DNA from: JACVRW01 sp963811055
Lineage (GTDB): Bacteria > Actinomycetota > Thermoleophilia > Solirubrobacterales > Thermoleophilaceae
Direction of reading: 5' to 3'
Length of the DNA stretch: 64,000 nt
NCBI GenBank assembly: GCA_963811055.1
Contig: CAWEPQ010000016.1
Location: forward strand, 1 to 64,000
Under the pieces are notes generated by a model. It did not search any database, was not told the DNA's origin, and was given only the letters and a program-made list of their open reading frames with translations. The position numbers were made by a program, and so were the translations under genes. The number at the start of each line of letters is the position of its first letter. Within the stretch, counting starts at the first letter, position 1. Of this stretch, positions 25,040-32,826 are shown piece after piece.

Positions 25040-25903
25040 TCAGAAGACGACGGTGGTGTTCTCGGTCACGATCACGCGGTCCTCGAGGTGACGCTCCACC
25101 GCGCGGGCGAGGACCGTGCGCTCGGCGTCCGCCCCGAGCTGCTTCATGGTCTCGATGCTGTCCTGGTGCGAGACCCGCACCACGTCCTGCTCGATGATCG
25201 GGCCGGCGTCGAGCTCCTCGGTCACGTAGTGGGCGGTGGCGCCGATGAGCTTCACACCGCGCTCCTTGGCCCGCTCGTACGGTCCCGCCCCCGCGAACGC
25301 GGGGAGGAACGAGTGGTGGATGTTGATCACCGGCACGCCGAGCTTCTCGAGGAAGTCCCCGGACACGATCTGCATGTAGCGGGCGAGCACCACCAGCTCG
25401 CAGTTGCCCACGAGCATCTCGAGCAGCCTGGCCTCGGACTCCGGCTTGGTCTCCTTGGTCACCGGCACGTGCTCGAACGGGATGCCGAAACCCTCCACGT
25501 CGCCGCGGGCGTCCTCGTGGTTGGAGGCCACGAGGACGATGTCGCCCTCCATCGACCCGCGCCGCCAGCGCCACATCAGGTCGAGCAGGCAGTGCTCCTC
25601 ACGCGAGACGAGGATGCCCACGCGCTTGCGCTGGGCCGTGTCCCACATGCGCCAGGCCATGTCGAACGGCTCGGCGACCCTGGTGACGAAGTCGCGCTCC
25701 AGCGCCTCGCGCTCGGCCCCCGACATCGGCAGGAAGTACTCCATGCGCATGAAAAACTCGCCGCCCTCGGGGTTGGTCGTGTACTGGTCCGAGCGCACGA
25801 TGTTCGCGCCTGCCTCGAAGAGAAATCCCGACACGGCGCTGACGATCCCGGCACGGTCCGCGCAGGAAATGAGTAGCCGTGTGATCGCAGGACGGTCCGC
25901 CAC
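25040..25903 (-). CDS. purU: Formyltetrahydrofolate deformylase
   Basis: A 287-residue enzyme hydrolysing 10-formyl-THF to formate and THF. The N-terminal ACT domain (about residues 1-85, ISCADRAGIVSAVSGFL) is followed by the formyltransferase fold. Catalytic Asn-His-Asp residues are visible in VINIHHSFLPAF and TEELDAGPIIEQD, with VLARYMQI and the GATAHYV loop between them. Length and domain order are normal. PurU regenerates free THF when one-carbon units are in excess, as expected during demethylation. It is divergent from the aldehyde dehydrogenase gene. Confidence 0.93.
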   Translation of the reverse strand: MADRPAITRLLISCADRAGIVSAVSGFLFEAGANIVRSDQYTTNPEGGEFFMRMEYFLPMSGAEREALERDFVTRVAEPFDMAWRMWDTAQRKRVGILVSREEHCLLDLMWRWRRGSMEGDIVLVASNHEDARGDVEGFGIPFEHVPVTKETKPESEARLLEMLVGNCELVVLARYMQIVSGDFLEKLGVPVINIHHSFLPAFAGAGPYERAKERGVKLIGATAHYVTEELDAGPIIEQDVVRVSHQDSIETMKQLGADAERTVLARAVERHLEDRVIVTENTTVVF

Positions 25904-25942
25904 ACATCGGTTTCTACCTAGCGCGGTGGACGGCGTCGTGTC

Positions 25943-25955
25943 TCAGGTAGCCTGA
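25943..25955. promoter_or_regulatory. Inverted repeat TCAGGTAGCCTGA between purU and the aldehyde dehydrogenase gene
   Basis: Perfect 5-base arms surround TAG. A wider, separate repeat, CTACCT (25914-25919) with AGGTAG (25945-25950), overlaps it. It lies in the 95-base divergent intergenic region, 43 bases before the aldehyde dehydrogenase ATG, which has its own GGAGGAGGAGAG ribosome site. Probable operator; regulator unknown. Confidence 0.35.
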
Positions 25956-25998
25956 CACCCGAGCACGCTCTGGGGAGAGATCGGAGGAGGAGAGACGC

Positions 25999-27465
25999 AT
26001 GAGCACGGTGGAACTCGAGCAGCAGGATCTACTGATCGGCGGGGAGTGGAAGGGCGCCGGCTCGGGAAGCTCGTTCGAGCAGACCGACCCGTTCACCGGC
26101 GACACGGTCGGCAAGGCCGCGTCCGCAAAACGCGAGGACGCGCATGCCGCCGCCGACGCCGCGGCCGCCGCTTTCCCGGAGTGGGCCGCCACCCCGCCGA
26201 ATGCCCGCCGTGAGCTCCTCCAGAAGGCCGCGGGGCTGCTGAAGGAGCGTGCGGAGCACATCGCCGGGATCGTCACGCAGGAGACCGGCGGCACCTTCGG
26301 CTGGGGCATGTTCAACACCATGTTCGCGGCCGGCATGCTCGCCGAGGCGGCGTCGCAGACCACCGCCGTGACGGGCGAGGTCATTCCCTCCGACGTGCCA
26401 GGCCTCACCGCCTTTGGCATCCGCCAGCCCGCCGGGGTGGTGCTCGGCATCGCTCCCTGGAACGCGCCCGTGATCCTCGGCACCCGCGCGGTCGCGCAGC
26501 CGCTCGCGTTCGGGAACACGGTGATCCTCAAGGCCTCCGAGGTCTGCCCGCGCACGCACGGCGAGATCGTGCGCGCCCTCGACGACGCCGGCCTGCCGCC
26601 GGGCGTGGTCAACCTCCTCACGCACGAGGGACCCGACGCCGCCGACGTGGTCGACGAGCTGATCGCCCACCCGGCCGTGAGGCGCATCAACTTCACCGGC
26701 TCCACACGCGTGGGACGGCTGGTGGCCGAGAACGCCGCGCGCCACCTCAAGCGCGTGCTGCTCGAGCTGGGCGGCAAGGCCCCGCAGATCGTGCTCGCGG
26801 ACGCCGACATCGACGAGGCCGTGGCGGCCGCCAAGTTCGGCGCGTTCATGCACCAGGGCCAGATCTGCATGTCCACCGAGCGCCTGGTGGTCGACAAGTC
26901 GGTGGTCGACTCGTTCGCGAGCAAGCTCGGCGAGCGCGCGAGCGCACTTACGGTGGGCGACCCGCGCGACCCCGGCACGCAGATCGGACCGCTGGTCAAC
27001 GCCGCGGCCGTGGAGCGCGTGGCCGGCCTCGTGCAGGACGCCGTGTCCAACGGTGCCGAGGTGGTGACCGGAGGCGAGCCCGACGGGCCCCTCTTCCCCC
27101 CCACCGTGCTCAACGGCGTCACGCCGAAGATGCGGATCTACAGCGAGGAGTCGTTCGGCCCCGTGGTCGGGATCGTGGCCGTCGACGGCCCCGACGAGGC
27201 CGTGCGGGTGGCCAACGACACCGAGTACGGCCTCTCGGCCTCGGTGTTCGGTGGCGACGTGCCGACCGCACTCGACCTCGCCCGCCGGATCGAGAGCGGC
27301 ATCTGCCACGTGAACGGAGCGACCGTCCACGATGAGCCGCAGATGCCGTTCGGCGGCGTGAAGGCGAGCGGCTTCGGGCGCTTCGGAGGCAAGGCGGCCC
27401 TGGACGAGTTCACCGAGCTGCGGTGGATCACGGTCCAGGAGGGCTCGCGGCACTACCCGATCTAG
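25999..27465 (+). CDS. Aldehyde dehydrogenase, vanillin/salicylaldehyde dehydrogenase-like
   Basis: A 488-residue NAD(P)-dependent aldehyde dehydrogenase with catalytic Glu256 (LLELGGKAP) and nucleophile Cys290 (HQGQICMSTERL), coenzyme motif FTGST at 232-236 and PWNAPVILG. The overall pattern, including LAEAASQTTAVTGEVIPSD, is that of aromatic aldehyde dehydrogenases such as vanillin dehydrogenase. It is convergent with the pca operon. The hydroxycinnamoyl-CoA hydratase-lyase at 45106 would make 4-hydroxybenzaldehyde or vanillin, and this enzyme could oxidise it to the acid used by PobA/Pca. Confidence 0.85.
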   Translation: MSTVELEQQDLLIGGEWKGAGSGSSFEQTDPFTGDTVGKAASAKREDAHAAADAAAAAFPEWAATPPNARRELLQKAAGLLKERAEHIAGIVTQETGGTFGWGMFNTMFAAGMLAEAASQTTAVTGEVIPSDVPGLTAFGIRQPAGVVLGIAPWNAPVILGTRAVAQPLAFGNTVILKASEVCPRTHGEIVRALDDAGLPPGVVNLLTHEGPDAADVVDELIAHPAVRRINFTGSTRVGRLVAENAARHLKRVLLELGGKAPQIVLADADIDEAVAAAKFGAFMHQGQICMSTERLVVDKSVVDSFASKLGERASALTVGDPRDPGTQIGPLVNAAAVERVAGLVQDAVSNGAEVVTGGEPDGPLFPPTVLNGVTPKMRIYSEESFGPVVGIVAVDGPDEAVRVANDTEYGLSASVFGGDVPTALDLARRIESGICHVNGATVHDEPQMPFGGVKASGFGRFGGKAALDEFTELRWITVQEGSRHYPI

Positions 27466-27468
27466 GGC

Positions 27469-27840
27469 CTAGCCCTCCTCCAGCACCCGCTGCGCCACCG
27501 CGAACGCCGAGTTGGCCGCCGGCACTCCGCAGTAGATCGCGCTCTGCAGCAGGACCTCCTTGATCTCGTCCGTGCTCAGACCGTTCCGCAGCGCGGCGCG
27601 TATGTGCATCTCGAGCTCGTCGAACTGCCCGCGCGCCACAAGCGCCGTGATCGTGATCGCGCTGCGGGTGCGGCGGTCGAGGCCCGGGCGCGTCCAGATC
27701 TCGCCCCAGGCGTAGCGGGTGATCAGGTCCTGGTACTCGGCGGTGAAGTCGCTGGTGCGTTCCACCGCGGCGTCCACGTGCTCGTCGCCGAGCACCTCGC
27801 GCCGTACCTTCATGCCGCGCTCGTGGGCGGGGTCGCTCAT
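27469..27840 (-). CDS. pcaC: 4-carboxymuconolactone decarboxylase
   Basis: A 123-residue helical protein of the CMD/AhpD fold, the normal size for single-domain PcaC. RTRSAITITALVARGQFDELEMHIRAAL carries the catalytic-region Glu/His, and GLSTDEIKEVLLQSAIYCGVPAAN completes the signature. It converts 4-carboxymuconolactone to 3-oxoadipate enol-lactone. It is the last gene of the pob-pca run and its ATG overlaps the pcaD stop. PcaC and PcaD are separate here, not fused as PcaL in many actinobacteria. Confidence 0.93.
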   Translation of the reverse strand: MSDPAHERGMKVRREVLGDEHVDAAVERTSDFTAEYQDLITRYAWGEIWTRPGLDRRTRSAITITALVARGQFDELEMHIRAALRNGLSTDEIKEVLLQSAIYCGVPAANSAFAVAQRVLEEG

Positions 27841-28613
27841 GCCCGCGCCCCCACGCCGAGGTGGTCCAGCAGCTCCCTGTTGACCTCGTCCGGCCGCTCC
27901 ACGTTCGCCAGGTGGCGCGCGTCGTCCAACACGACGAGGCGAGAGCCGTCGATCGCCGCCTCAATGACCCGCGCATGCTCCGGCGGCGTGGCGGGATCGT
28001 CGCCGCCGGCGATGATCAGGGTGGGAGCCTCGATCCGCCCGAGCGAGTCGCGCGCGTCATGCCCGGCGATCGCTTCGCAGCACCCTGCGTAGCCCTCCGG
28101 GTCCACGGCAAGCAGCATCCGCCGCGCAGCTTCGAGGGCCTCCGGGCGCCGCTCGGCCAGCGCCGGGGTGAACCAGCGCTCGAGGGCGCCCTCCAGGATC
28201 GGCTCCATCCCGTGCTCGCGCACGGTGGCCGCGCGATCGGCCCACATCTCGCGCGGCGGGAGGTACGCGGACGTGCAGCACAGAGCCAGCCGGTCGATCC
28301 GCTCGGGCGCGTTGATCGCCAGCCACTGCCCGGTCATGCCGCCCAGCGAGCAGCCGCACCAGTTCACGCGCTCGAGTCCGAGCTCGTCGAGCAGCGCAAG
28401 GGCATCGCGTGCGAGGTCGGCGACCGCGTAAGGACTCGGCGCGGCGTCCGTGCCGCCGTGTCCGCGCTGGTCGTAGCGCAGCACCCGGAAGCGCTCCGTG
28501 AGCGCCGGCACCTGGTCGTCCCACATCTCGAGCGCCATGCCGATCGAGTTGGAGAACACGACCACGGGCGCATCCTCCGGGCCCTCCAATCGGTGGTGGA
28601 GGCGCACCGTCAT
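27837..28613 (-). CDS. pcaD: 3-oxoadipate enol-lactonase
   Basis: A 258-residue alpha/beta hydrolase with FSNSIGMALEMWDDQVPAL near the oxyanion hole, nucleophile elbow GCSLGGMTGQW, acid in GGDDPATPPEH and His in DDARHLANVERP. It hydrolyses 3-oxoadipate enol-lactone to 3-oxoadipate. The ATG overlaps the pcaB stop. The position between pcaB and pcaC confirms the call. Confidence 0.93.
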   Translation of the reverse strand: MTVRLHHRLEGPEDAPVVVFSNSIGMALEMWDDQVPALTERFRVLRYDQRGHGGTDAAPSPYAVADLARDALALLDELGLERVNWCGCSLGGMTGQWLAINAPERIDRLALCCTSAYLPPREMWADRAATVREHGMEPILEGALERWFTPALAERRPEALEAARRMLLAVDPEGYAGCCEAIAGHDARDSLGRIEAPTLIIAGGDDPATPPEHARVIEAAIDGSRLVVLDDARHLANVERPDEVNRELLDHLGVGARA

Positions 28614-29947
28614 CGCCGCTCCCGGTAGCGCTCGAGCGCGCGCTCCACGAACGCGTCGGCCGCGCCGAGGTAGCCGGCAGGGTCGAGCGCGCGGTCCACG
28701 TCCTCCGCTGACAGGTGCGAGCTGATCTCCGCATCGTCCAGCAACTCGTCCCGGAACGGCCGTCCGGCCTCCGTTGCGCGGCGCGCGGCGGCGCCCACCA
28801 GCTCGTGCGCCTCGCCGCGTCCAAGGTGCTCGCCCAGCGCCGTGCTCACCGCCTCGGCCAGGATCAGCCCGCCGGTGGCGTCGAGGTTCGCGCGCATGCG
28901 GTCGGGGCGCACCTCCAGGCCCTCCACCACGCCGAGCACGGCCGCGGCGGCGCCACCGGTGTAGGCGAGGGCTCCGCCGAGCGCCTCCCACTCGGCCTGC
29001 CAGGCGCCCGCGGCGCGCTCGTGCTCCTGCGCCATCGCGGCCAGCAGGATCGAGCTCTCGCCGCGCACGCGCCGGGCGCAGGCGATCGCGAGCGCCGACC
29101 CCACCGGGTTGCGCTTGTGCGGCAGGGTCGAGGACCCGCCCCGGCCCTCCCCGCCCGGCTCGGCCAGCTCGCCCACCTCGGTCTGCGCGAGCAGCGTCAC
29201 GTCGAGGGCGATCTTCTCGAGCGTGCCCGCCGCGAGCGCCAGCGCCGCGCCCAGCTCGGCCACCCGCAGGCGCGCGGTGTGCCACGGCACGGTGGGCTCC
29301 TCGAGGTCGAGCTCGGAAGCGAGCTCCGCCAGCACCCGTGGGCCGTCGGAGCCGAGCGAGGCCAGCGTGCCGGCCGCGCCACCGAGCTCGACGGCCAGCG
29401 GCACGGCGTCCAGCCTGTCGCCGGCGTCGAGCAGCGCCACCAGCCAGCCGGCGGCCCTGAGCCCGAAGGTCGTGGGGAGCGCCTGCTGGAGCAGCGTTCG
29501 CCCGGGCATCAGCGTGCCGCGGTGCTCGTCGGCGAGGCCGGCGCACGCGGCCGCCGCGGCGTCCAGGTCCGCCTTGACGAGCGCGCGGGCCGCGCGTGCC
29601 ACGAGCATCGAGGCGGTGTCCATCACGTCCTGGCTCGTGGCCCCGCGGTGCACGTGGCGGGCGCCCTCGCCCTCCACAGCGCTCGTGAGCGCCTTGACCA
29701 GCGGCGCCGCCGGGTTGCCCGATGCGCGCGCCGCCCGCCCCAGCTCCTCGGGATCGAACCGCGACGTGTCCGCGGCCGCAGCCGCGATCTCGTCGGCGGC
29801 CGAGGCGGGGATCAGCCCGGCGCGCGCGGACGCGGTGGCCAGCGCCGCCTCGAAGCGCAGCATCGCCTCCACCCAGGCCCGATCGGACACGGCGGCCCGC
29901 ACCGGGTCGGGGAGGAACAGCGCGCCGAAGAGGTCGCTAGACGTCAA
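28610..29947 (-). CDS. pcaB: 3-carboxy-cis,cis-muconate cycloisomerase
   Basis: A 445-residue member of the fumarase/aspartase superfamily. The signature GGSSTLPHKRNPVGS carries the mobile catalytic loop; HVHRGATSQDVMDTA and PGRTLLQQALPTTFG are the other conserved regions. It lactonises 3-carboxymuconate to 4-carboxymuconolactone. I place the start at a TTG that overlaps the last codons of pcaG and gives MTSSDLFGALF, the usual beginning. An in-frame ATG further upstream would intrude 23 codons into pcaG. Confidence 0.92.
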   Translation of the reverse strand: MTSSDLFGALFLPDPVRAAVSDRAWVEAMLRFEAALATASARAGLIPASAADEIAAAAADTSRFDPEELGRAARASGNPAAPLVKALTSAVEGEGARHVHRGATSQDVMDTASMLVARAARALVKADLDAAAAACAGLADEHRGTLMPGRTLLQQALPTTFGLRAAGWLVALLDAGDRLDAVPLAVELGGAAGTLASLGSDGPRVLAELASELDLEEPTVPWHTARLRVAELGAALALAAGTLEKIALDVTLLAQTEVGELAEPGGEGRGGSSTLPHKRNPVGSALAIACARRVRGESSILLAAMAQEHERAAGAWQAEWEALGGALAYTGGAAAAVLGVVEGLEVRPDRMRANLDATGGLILAEAVSTALGEHLGRGEAHELVGAAARRATEAGRPFRDELLDDAEISSHLSAEDVDRALDPAGYLGAADAFVERALERYRERR

Positions 29948-30497
29948 AGAAGACGGTCTCGCCCTCGCCCTGGAGGCGGATGTCGAAGCGCAGCACGCCG
30001 CCATCATCGCGCGCCACCAGGGTGGAGCGCTGCTCGGGCTCGAGCGAGGAGAGCACGGGGTCGGCCTCGTTGGCCTCCACCTCGTCCGGGAAGTAGATGC
30101 GCGTGGCCAGCCGCTTGAGCAGCCCGCGAGCGAGCACGGACACCTGGATGTGCGGGGCCTGGGCTCCCCCTCCCACCGCCGGCACGGACCCCGGCTTGAC
30201 GGTCACGAACCCGTACCGGCCCTCGTCGTCGGTGCCGCAGCGCCCGTGACCCAGGAAGCCCTCCTCCAGCGGTATCTCCTCGCGCGCGTCCTCGGGGTGC
30301 GCGTAGCGTCCGCCGCGATTGGCCTGCCATATCTCGACAAGCGCGTCGCCGACCGTCTCGCCCTCGCCGTCGTAGACCACGCCCTCCAGCCGCACGGCGC
30401 CGGGCGCGCCGGGCGCCACCAGCTCCTGGTCGCCCTCGTACGGCAGCCCGATCACGAAGAAAGGGCCGACCGTCTGGGAGGGCGTGGGCAGCGCCAC
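29937..30497 (-). CDS. pcaG: Protocatechuate 3,4-dioxygenase alpha subunit
   Basis: A 186-residue intradiol dioxygenase subunit. It has TPSQTVGPFF at the N-terminus, VEIWQANRGGRYAHPED, GTDDEGRYGFVTVKPG and APHIQVSVLARGLLKRLATRIYF. The alpha chain lacks the full iron-ligand set carried by the beta chain, as expected. It pairs with PcaH to cleave protocatechuate between the hydroxyls. It starts one base after the pcaH stop. Confidence 0.94.
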   Translation of the reverse strand: MALPTPSQTVGPFFVIGLPYEGDQELVAPGAPGAVRLEGVVYDGEGETVGDALVEIWQANRGGRYAHPEDAREEIPLEEGFLGHGRCGTDDEGRYGFVTVKPGSVPAVGGGAQAPHIQVSVLARGLLKRLATRIYFPDEVEANEADPVLSSLEPEQRSTLVARDDGGVLRFDIRLQGEGETVFFDV

Positions 30498-30498
30498 C

Positions 30499-31215
30499 TC
30501 AGCTCTCCGCGGGCGTGGCCTCGCGCCCTCGCACCACGATGTCGAACTCGTAGGCCAGCGCCCATTCCGGCACGGTCTGGCTGAGGTCGAAGCTCGAGAT
30601 CATCAGCTCGCGGTGCTTGGGGTCGCGCACCGAGTTGAAGATCGGGTCCTGGTAGAAGAGCGGGTCGCCGGGGAAGTACATCTGGGTGACGAGCCGGGTC
30701 GCGAAGGCCGGCCCGAACAGCGACAGGTGGATGTGCGCCGCGCGCCAGGCGTTCTCGTGGTTGCGCCAGGGGTAGGCACCCGGCTTGACGGTCACGAAGC
30801 GGTAGCGGCCCTCGTCGTCGGTCATGCAGCGCCCGCCGCCGCCGAAGTTCGGGTCGAGGGGCGCGGGATGGCGGTCCACGTCGTGGCGGTAGCGCCCCGC
30901 GGCGTTGGCCTGCCACAGCTCGATCAGCGTGTTGCGCACCGGGCGGCCGTCGCCGTCGAGCACCCTGCCGTGCAGGATGATCCGCTCGCCCAGCGGCTCG
31001 TCGGCGTGCTGGCGGGTGAGGTCATGGTCGAGCTCACCAACGCGCTCGTGGCCGAACACTGGCCCGGTGATCTCGGACAGCGAGTGCGCGAGCGGGATCA
31101 GCGGCTGCTTGGGCGAGCGCGTGCGCGTGGCCAGGTAGTCGGGGTAGAGATACGGCGGGTCGGCGTTCTCGCGCCGGTAGCCCGGCAGCACCACGCTGCC
31201 TTTCGAGGTCGTCAT
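30499..31215 (-). CDS. pcaH: Protocatechuate 3,4-dioxygenase beta subunit
   Basis: A 238-residue iron-bearing subunit. Fe(III) ligands are recognisable as Tyr in AAGRYRHD, Tyr in GAYPWRNHENAWR and two His in AAHIHLSLFG. PGYRRENADPPYLYPDYLATRTRSP is the typical N-terminus, so the ATG overlapping the pcaJ stop is the right start. The product is 3-carboxy-cis,cis-muconate, the substrate of PcaB. Confidence 0.95.
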   Translation of the reverse strand: MTTSKGSVVLPGYRRENADPPYLYPDYLATRTRSPKQPLIPLAHSLSEITGPVFGHERVGELDHDLTRQHADEPLGERIILHGRVLDGDGRPVRNTLIELWQANAAGRYRHDVDRHPAPLDPNFGGGGRCMTDDEGRYRFVTVKPGAYPWRNHENAWRAAHIHLSLFGPAFATRLVTQMYFPGDPLFYQDPIFNSVRDPKHRELMISSFDLSQTVPEWALAYEFDIVVRGREATPAES

Positions 31216-31931
31216 GCGGCCGCCTCCAATGTCGCCTTCAGCTCGCGCAGCACGCCCAGCTCCTCGGACGTGGGCGGCTCTGTCTCCGTCAGCTCGTCGG
31301 CCACCCGCAGCCTCCACCCGGTGGCCTCGCGCACGTCGTCCACGGTCACGCCGGGATGGATCTGCGCCAGCCTCAGCTCGCCCCCCTTGGGGTCGGGGCG
31401 CAGCACCCCGAGGTCGGTGATCACCACCGGAGGGCGGCCCACCGAGGAGCGGAAGTCGAGCTTCTCCACGAACGTGCGAGTGGACTGGCGGATGATCACG
31501 ATGATCTCCTTGGCCATGGCGGCGATCTCCGGCGCGCCGCCGCCGCCCGGCAGCCGCACGGTGGGATGCTCGTAGTCCCCGATCACGGTGCTGTTCAGGT
31601 GCCCGCGGCGATCGATCTGCGCCGCGCCCAGGAAGCCCACGTCGATGCGCCCGCCCTGGAGCCAGTAGTTGAAGATCTCCGGCACGGACACCACGGAGTC
31701 GGCGGTCTCGGCCAGCTCGCCGTCGCCGATCGACAGCGGCAGCACCGACGGCTTGGACCCGATCGTGCCCGACTCGTAGACCAGCACCGTGCGCGGCGCG
31801 TGCGTGAGCCGCGCCAGGTTGGCCGCGGTGCTCGGGAGGCCGATACCCACGAAGCAGACGCTGCGGTCCTGAAGCTCGCGTGCCGCGGCCACCGTCATCA
31901 GCTCGTCGGCGGTGAACTCGGCGGCGCTCAT
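31212..31931 (-). CDS. pcaJ: 3-oxoadipate CoA-transferase subunit B
   Basis: A 239-residue beta subunit of a family I CoA-transferase, with VGIGLPSTAANLARLTHAP, VYESGTIG (likely catalytic Glu), FLGAAQIDRRGHLNSTVIG and LPGGGGAPEI. It moves CoA from succinyl-CoA to 3-oxoadipate. Its ATG overlaps the pcaI TGA. The CatJ/glutaconate CoA-transferase-like subfamily also serves other substrates, but the surrounding pca genes make 3-oxoadipate the clear choice. Confidence 0.88.
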   Translation of the reverse strand: MSAAEFTADELMTVAAARELQDRSVCFVGIGLPSTAANLARLTHAPRTVLVYESGTIGSKPSVLPLSIGDGELAETADSVVSVPEIFNYWLQGGRIDVGFLGAAQIDRRGHLNSTVIGDYEHPTVRLPGGGGAPEIAAMAKEIIVIIRQSTRTFVEKLDFRSSVGRPPVVITDLGVLRPDPKGGELRLAQIHPGVTVDDVREATGWRLRVADELTETEPPTSEELGVLRELKATLEAAA

Positions 31932-32728
31932 CCGACGTTCTCCTCCATCCAAGAGCGGAAGCTGTCGCGGTCGCTGCTGATCGCGTCCCAGCGCTGGTAG
32001 AAGCCGTTGTCGCGGTCGTAGTACCCGTGCGCGTAGGACGGGTGGGCGCCGCGCGGTGCCACGGCCACGGCGGTCGTGACCCAGTTGGGGATCACCACGG
32101 CGCCGGGGTGCGGCTCGAGCTCGTCCACGATCTCCTCGACCGTCACGATCGAACGCTCTGACGCCAGGACCGTCTCCTTCTGCACGCCGATGATGCCCCA
32201 GAGCTGCACGTTCCCCTCGCGGTCGGCACGCTGGGCGTGCACGATCCCCACGTCGGGGCGGATGGCCCGCACGGCCGCCAGCGTCTCGCCCGTGAACGGG
32301 CACTTGATGCGGGTCACGTTGCTCGACTTGCGCATCAGCTCGGTGCCCTCGTAGCCGCGCAGCACGCCGAACGGCAGGTTCGAGGCACCCGCCGCGTAGC
32401 GGTTGGCCATGCCGGCGTGGCTGTGCTCCTCCAGCTCGATCGGCGCCGGCCAGTCGTTCTCCACCGCGTCGCGGAAGCGCCGGAGCGACCCCACCCCGGG
32501 GTTGCCGCCCCAGGAGAACACGAGCTTGCGCGCGCAGCCCATCCCGATCAGCTGGTCGTACACCAGGTCGGGGGTCATGCGGATGAGCGTCAGGTCACGC
32601 CGGCGCTGGCGCACGATCTCGTGCCCCGCGGCGAAGGGAATCAGGTGGGTGAAGCCCTCGAGCGCGACGGTGTCGCCGTCGTGCACCAGCTCGCGCACCG
32701 CCTCGTCGAGCGCCATGAGCTCCGCCAC
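31928..32728 (-). CDS. pcaI: 3-oxoadipate CoA-transferase subunit A
   Basis: A 266-residue alpha subunit of the same CoA-transferase. LVHDGDTVALEGFTHLIPFAAGHEIVRQ, GNPGVGSLRRFRDAVENDWP and KCPFTGETLAAVRAIRPDVGIVHAQ match CatI/GctA-type subunits. It is the first pca gene after pobA, 98 bases downstream, with a hairpin in the gap. The operon reads pobA-pcaI-J-H-G-B-D-C. Confidence 0.88.
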   Translation of the reverse strand: MAELMALDEAVRELVHDGDTVALEGFTHLIPFAAGHEIVRQRRRDLTLIRMTPDLVYDQLIGMGCARKLVFSWGGNPGVGSLRRFRDAVENDWPAPIELEEHSHAGMANRYAAGASNLPFGVLRGYEGTELMRKSSNVTRIKCPFTGETLAAVRAIRPDVGIVHAQRADREGNVQLWGIIGVQKETVLASERSIVTVEEIVDELEPHPGAVVIPNWVTTAVAVAPRGAHPSYAHGYYDRDNGFYQRWDAISSDRDSFRSWMEENVG

Positions 32729-32758
32729 GTCTTCGATTTCCCTCCGCTTGAGCGCGAT

Positions 32759-32783
32759 TGGCCCGGCTCAGCGCGCCGGGCCA
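32759..32783. promoter_or_regulatory. Hairpin in the pobA-pcaI gap
   Basis: TGGCCCGGC (32759-32767) pairs perfectly with GCCGGGCCA (32775-32783) around a 7-base loop. There is no T-run after it on the minus strand, so it is more likely a processing or stability element, or partial attenuator, between pobA and pcaI than a terminator. Confidence 0.35.
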
Positions 32784-32802
32784 CGAAGGCGACAGAATAC
32801 AT

Positions 32803-32815
32803 CAAACAATTTGTC
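32803..32815. promoter_or_regulatory. AT-rich motif CAAACAATTTGTC upstream of pcaI, possible operator
   Basis: ACAATTTGT is an inverted repeat around T. The octamer CAAACAAT (32803-32810) recurs at 37824-37831 before the methyltransferase fusion. The AT-rich island stands out in this GC-rich DNA and is a plausible pcaI promoter/operator. Confidence 0.3.
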
Positions 32816-32826
32816 TTGCCGGGCAT

